Assembly: GCA_003194525.1 (NCBI GenBank) | Contig: NBIV01000458.1 | Span: 1-33,524 of the forward strand | DNA: 33,524 nt | Source of the DNA: Gracilariopsis chorda | Lineage: Eukaryota; Rhodophyta; Florideophyceae; Gracilariales; Gracilariaceae | Direction: 5' to 3' | Shown: piece after piece, positions 29,063 through 33,524 of the stretch | Layout of the letters: each line of letters begins with the position of its first letter | Numbering within the stretch: position 1 is the stretch's first letter | Position numbers and translations under genes: made by a program | Notes under the pieces: generated by a model | Databases searched by the model: none | Told to the model about the DNA's origin: nothing | The model's input: only the letters and a program-made list of their open reading frames with translations

Positions 29063-29467
29063 ACCGAAGTAATAGCTGTTGTTCATTCTGAGGTTTGGTG
29101 GATCCTGAGTTCGTCCCTTAACGTCTTATGCTTTCTTTAACATATTTCTTAACAGTTTGGCGGAACGAATTCCAATAGTATCATACTCCAACTTTTTCAT
29201 ATTTCCTTTTGAAGGCTAGGTGATCTTATACAGGTTGATCGTGGTATTGTTATAGTACCTCCAGGCTTACTTGTCCTTCAGGTACGCAAAGTCAGTTTTC
29301 TTTGTACAAACATCCGTTTCGCTATTGAAATGGGTCCTTTGTGCATTTATCATTTAGATATTCGTTCATGAATGTGTGTGTAAATATTTAGGATACTCTA
29401 CCGAGGTCGGATATACCATTGACATTTGCAGTTCTGAACAATGCTTCATGTAGTAATGAGCTGTTCA

Positions 29468-30075
29468 TCACTTCGGTGTTAGAGCATATTTTGGGTATCT
29501 TGAAAGGGGATTCGCCACTACGATCAACTTCCATTTAAAAGGCTCAAAACAAAACTCAAGCTCAACATTTTTTCTCAGCCACCGTACCTGTCTTTGGACT
29601 AGGTTTCGTGGAAACTCAAGATACTTCAAAGAGTATTGATTTCTGCATACTTTGAATTTCCGGCCATGAAGGTACACTCCCCATACCCTTCTTGTGTCTA
29701 CAACCATAAACGTTTTCTCTCATGGGCATCATACCGTTCTTCCCCTACCTTCAATGTTCTAGAGGAGAAAGCTACCAATCGCTTGACATTATTTTCAACC
29801 TGTCCCATGGCGGCTCCAATTGCGTATTGAGAGGCGGTGGTAGCAAGGATAATGGGTAGTTTTGATTCGAGGTGTGTGAGTGCTGGGGTATCTGCAAAAG
29901 CCTTCTTTAGAGACTTAAAACTTTCAACCTCAGATGGACTTCGTTCAAGCTCAAATATTCGGCATACATTGATCAAAAGTTTCCATAGTGCTAAAACATT
30001 CGTAATAAACGTTTCAAAGTCTTTAGTTAATGGAAAAATGCCTGGAAGGCGGTTTTTGTGTTCGGAGTGCTCCAA
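29468..30075 (-). pseudogene. Gypsy RNase H region, degraded
   Basis: First part (30075-29698): SLKKAFADTPALTHLESKLP, then ATTASQYAIGAAMGQ (family: TDASDYAIGAVL-Q, so the first Asp is missing), VAFSSRTLKVGEERYDAHER. Second part (29707-29468): WGVYLHGRKFKVCRNQYSLK (the D-H of TDHxSL altered), RQVRWL, ANPLSRYP. Two frames. Confidence 0.85.
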
Positions 30076-30119
30076 TTCAAGATTGCATCAACTCTCTGCG
30101 CGTGAACAGATATGACCTT

Positions 30120-30680
30120 CCCACTCACAATCTTTTCTAGATACTCGATTTTATTGTTCATGAATTTACACTTTGAAAGCTTCTAATAAATGTGAGCTTG
30201 CAAAGTTTATGCAGTACTCATCTGAGATGCTTCAGGTGTTCTCCTTTGTTTGTTCAATAAAAATTATTTCATTTAGATATACTAGAAGGAACATATCTAA
30301 GTACTCTTGAAAGAAGATGTTTTTCTGGCTCATGAATGACGCTGGCGCATTGGTAAGCCCAAATGTGAAAACGAAGAACTCAAAATGACCTATCTTGTAC
30401 GGAAGGATGTTCTAGGCACCGATTGCTCGCAAAGCCTTATTTTATGATACCAGGAACGGAGATCTACTTTTAGGAATGTTCTAGCTCCGCTTAGCTGATC
30501 GAATATGTCTTCAATTCTGTGTATAGAATAGCTGTTTTTTCGTTAGTTTGTTCAAATCTCAATACTCTATGTAAAACCTTAACGGCCCATCTTTCTTCGT
30601 GACGAACAGCATGGATGCACCCCAGCGGCTTGCGCTAGCTTGGATGAAGGCCTCTTGAAGCAGTTTGTCCGGTCGCTGAC
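30120..30680 (-). pseudogene. Gypsy reverse transcriptase, degraded
   Basis: ASRWGASMLFVTKKDGPLR near 30640-30580 matches the conserved start of gypsy RT. KVDLRSWYHKIRL (FSKIDLRSGY-type) and FTFGLTNAPASFM follow. The catalytic box reads VYLNEI where active enzymes have YLDD, so a metal-binding Asp is lost. Multiple stops. Confidence 0.85.
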
Positions 30681-30830
30681 GTTGTTCTGTGAGTACTTTA
30701 TCTCACATTCAATATACGTCTTTCTGAATGGTGTAGACACGGGTAGTAGGTCGACGTTAAAGTTTTGTTCTGGTTTCTGAGTCTGTTCGTTTAGAAGTTT
30801 TTCTAAAAACACATTTCATAACCTCCTACC

Positions 30831-32930
30831 AAAGACTTCAGGTTAGATTTTTATAATTCCGTTTTTCCTGCATTATTTTGTGGTCCTACAAGGACCCCAA
30901 ATACTGGTATTAGTTCCTGTATATTTATTGCTCGGTAGTCTTGATCGATGCTACACTGCTGTGTCTTTTCAGTGTAGCGTGCACGAAAACCATTTTGTTT
31001 TCATGGGGGGATTGAAATGACGTTTGATCGGTGGTTGATATAAGGGTTGTAGTAGTGAAGCCACCCAAGGATTGGTTCATATCCATACGGTGGGCAGATG
31101 GCAACCATTCTTTTCTCTCTGACGTCTGCCACTTATAGTACCACAACTTTCTTTTCAGTTTCTTCTAGGACGGTGGTAGATCCATTCACCACCTCGGCTT
31201 GGTAGTTTGGTTTCTCATTTGGAGTTCCCAAGCATTTGACAAAAGATCTTTGAAAGGTAACTGATTTCGGATTACTTATCAAACAACACTTTACAACTCT
31301 TTCCGTTTTTGCGTATTTGCGCAATTAGCAGCCCTCGGGGTAGCAGTGGTGGCAGTGTGAAGGCTTAGATCTTTCGAACTGAAGAAGAGTTATAAACAAA
31401 AACCCCTAAAAGCAAACACCGTAGAGCGAAGCTTTTTACTGCTTTCTCACGTATTCGCAACCATATTTTGTCTAGAGATTTGCAGTGTTTGGTAGGATGC
31501 AGCACGTTGGTAGTCTCTGAACCACGCCTAAACAAGACCCTGGAACCGAAATGGTACAAGCCGGGAAGTATCCCAGAAGATAAATGATAGCTCTGGTTAA
31601 ACCCCTTGGGCGGGTGATGCCCAGAAAAAAAATAATCATTGGGGTTCCTCTCTTCGAATGAAGCCCTAAGAGTTGACGTTGAGGCCGCCCGAGCCTTCCA
31701 AGCCTCGCCCCCGCTACCCGCTACAAATGTTTTCTAGGAATCAGATCTTCGTAAACGTAAACTCTGACATCTTGAGTGTTCTGCGTCGCAAGTGGAAGCG
31801 CATTGTTTATGCACGGTTCGCGGATGGAGTCAAAGGGATGACCTAGAAGAATTACAAAACCTCGGTCTGTGATGCCAGGTTATAGTATGACTCCACACTG
31901 TTCTACAAGCCGTTGCAGGTCGGCTGGTCCAAACCATGTCACCTAAGAAGCCTTTCCACCCGCTATGCCGTCTCGAATCAGTTGCAATGATGACCACGAT
32001 GTATCTGATGCGATTACGTTATAAGCGTTTGTGGTGATTGCTGTGGTGATCAGCTAAGGCATTTTTGTGGTGAATTGAGACTTTGCTGTTTGCCGAGATT
32101 TACAGTACCCCAAATTTTCAAACGGTTGGTTTCATTGACTTGGTCGTCCGCTTAGGCTATTGTGTTGTGAGAATTGAACTATGTTCTTTGTCGGACGGTA
32201 AGCTGCGGCAGTTATATTGGGTTGTAATTTCTGTTACGGTTTTGTCCTGGCCATTTGGCCCCGACAACGGAGTAGTGAAATGGAAGACAGCTCCATGGTC
32301 CCGATTGCTTGTCCTCCGCTCAGGCATGCGTCGGAGAACCATGAGCCATTACCATCTGCCCAGCAACGGCAACGGCTATATTTGAGTCAAATGAGCTCCG
32401 CGTCGCTCCGCCAATTTGGTTTCGACGGAATCCCATACGTGGGTCACGGTCACGTCTCGTCACCAAGGCCTTCGTATGATGCAAACACTGTCTTCGCTGT
32501 ATGAAAAATATAGTTTCTCCACTGCAAGCATCATCCAGTTTATTCGTAACAAACGTTTAAACGCATTGATAGCCAATTTTGAAACAACCCCACAGCGTCT
32601 GTAAAAGAACCAAGTTATTAGATCTGCGATATTTCATCCTATGGCCATGCTTCCTACGCAGCTAATAGCATGTAACGTTCTTTGTCTCGTGCAAGGTATG
32701 GACAGGGAGAAGAATGACCTAACTTCGCCTACTAATTTGGATTCAGAACTGGTAAAGAGAAGAAGCCCGTTTCAACAAGTTACGACCGGAAGGAACTTGA
32801 AAAAACCATACCTCAGTGACGTGTCGTAGTCTCGCCGCGAACGCTTGCGAGGTATGTGACGGACGAGAATTCACCACTATGTAGGATCGCTCTCTTGCTG
32901 CGACTAACACCAAGGAACATCATATTGATT
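30831..32930. other. No supported gene
   Basis: Possible but unproven gag/protease remnants of the minus-strand gypsy relic up to about 31560. From 31600 to 32930 no frame has a recognisable motif; 32083-32604 (+) is open in two frames but unrecognised. Confidence 0.35.
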
Positions 32931-32939
32931 TAGTTCCAA

Positions 32940-33524
32940 ACACACGGCCGTTTGCTCAACACCCCTACAGGGTAGGCCCTCTGGCGGAGAAGGAGCAGTT
33001 ACAAGTAGACAAAAATGCTCTGTGCTGTACTAATCAAGCCGTTTCAGTGGCGATAGACGCCCTAATGTTGAACTGGCCGCGAACCGGGATGAATCCTGGC
33101 GATGTTTCATCGACTACCGTTGCCTCAATGCATTCAACGTCATTAACGTGTATCTGATCTTACATATGGGTGCGTACATCGATTTGCTCGACATCGGGAC
33201 TGTTTCCACAGCATTAGATGCCGACTACGGAAAACGGGAAGTCCTCTTCAGGGAATAGGACTCTATGAAGACCACTTTTGTCTACTAATCTGGCCTATAC
33301 CGTTTCAACCAGATGACTTTTCGTGTAACCAAAGCCCCTACTACCTTTTAGGGCACTATCAATACCTACTGGGCCGCTTGATGTGGTGTCTCGTTTACCG
33401 GCATGACCTTATAGTTTTCTCAGATAATCTGGACCATTTCTCACACATTTGAGGTACATTATGACCACTTTTGTGATGGAAGAATTACTCTCACGCTAAG
33501 GCAGTGTGAACGCTTCACTGACTT
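32940..33524 (+). mobile_element. Second Ty3/gypsy reverse transcriptase relic, cut by right edge
   Basis: Plus-strand frames match the RT of a different gypsy lineage. WRCFIDYRCLNAFNVINVY (RFCVDYRxLN), GAYIDLLDIGTVSTALDAD (YIDSLGxAxVFSTLDA), GLYRFNQMTFRVTKAPTTF (GLYxFxxMPFGLxNAPATF), then VYRHDLIVFSDNLDHFSHI, where YLDD reads YRHD. In-frame stops at about 33258, 33290 and 33350. The element continues past the window. Confidence 0.85.

Larger units (their letters stand above)
28200..30830 (-). mobile_element. Ty3/gypsy retrotransposon relic (pol), minus strand
   Basis: Reading the minus strand from 30830 down, the order is reverse transcriptase, RNase H, integrase, the Ty3/gypsy order. Frames shift and stop many times, so the element is dead. 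Beyond the integrase core, a GPY/F-like stretch (about 28350-28300) marks the integrase C-terminus. Neither LTR was identified. Frames at 30925-31324 may be the upstream protease/gag portion but show no definite motif. Confidence 0.85.

Overview
This window is nuclear DNA of an intron-bearing eukaryote, not a prokaryote. It has TATA-type promoters, a polyadenylation signal, GT-AG introns that keep reading frames joined, a piggyBac DNA transposon with TTAA target-site duplications, a decayed pogo/Tc5-like transposase and two decayed Ty3/gypsy elements. I cannot name the organism. The kinase at 10.6-11.4 kb resembles a family I remember mainly from fungi. The methionine synthase fragment is of the cobalamin-dependent type, which is common in algae, oomycetes, animals and some early-branching fungi. 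An alga, other protist or early-diverging fungus would all fit.

Layout. 0-0.9 kb: an unrecognised, probably spliced minus-strand gene that runs off the left edge. 2.2-11.4 kb: a cluster of three related genes of tyrosine-recombinase type. The first (3056-4867, +) is full length and keeps R, R and Y at the expected sites. The second (6192-7730, -) is an uninterrupted 512-codon frame in which all three are replaced. The third (9322-10485, +) has only the N-terminal and binding half, with three SUMO-interaction-like repeats inserted. Genes 1 and 3 share a near-identical 1,172-bp block that covers promoter, leader and the first ~110 codons, then change abruptly to different bodies. A compact protein kinase gene lies tail-to-tail with gene 3. 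12.0-15.8 kb: a complete piggyBac element with transposase, a convergent second small gene with a Cys cluster, and a GC-rich minisatellite. 16.1-17.7 kb: pogo-like transposase relic. 18.8-20.1 kb: an unrecognised spliced plus-strand gene. 20.2-20.7 kb: methionine synthase (MetH) pseudogene fragment. 20.9-22.0 kb: weak coding-like frames. 23.9-26.3 kb: an unrecognised, probably spliced (or decaying) minus-strand gene. 26.7-27.1 kb: a TATA promoter region that may be a solo LTR. 28.2-30.8 kb: minus-strand Ty3/gypsy pol relic. 32.9-33.5 kb: reverse transcriptase of a second Ty3/gypsy lineage, cut by the right edge.

The best candidate for something undescribed is the recombinase cluster: one promoter/N-terminal cassette attached to different bodies, next to a paralogue that has lost its catalytic residues but stayed open, with SUMO-type motifs added in the truncated member. 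The inference is that these proteins act, or once acted, as a set (an active recombinase plus non-cutting binding partners), not as three independent transposases. Second is the two-gene piggyBac element carrying a 19-bp minisatellite. Third is the repeated appearance of very short candidate introns (21-33 nt) beside ordinary 54-68 nt ones. All calls are by eye; no database search was possible.
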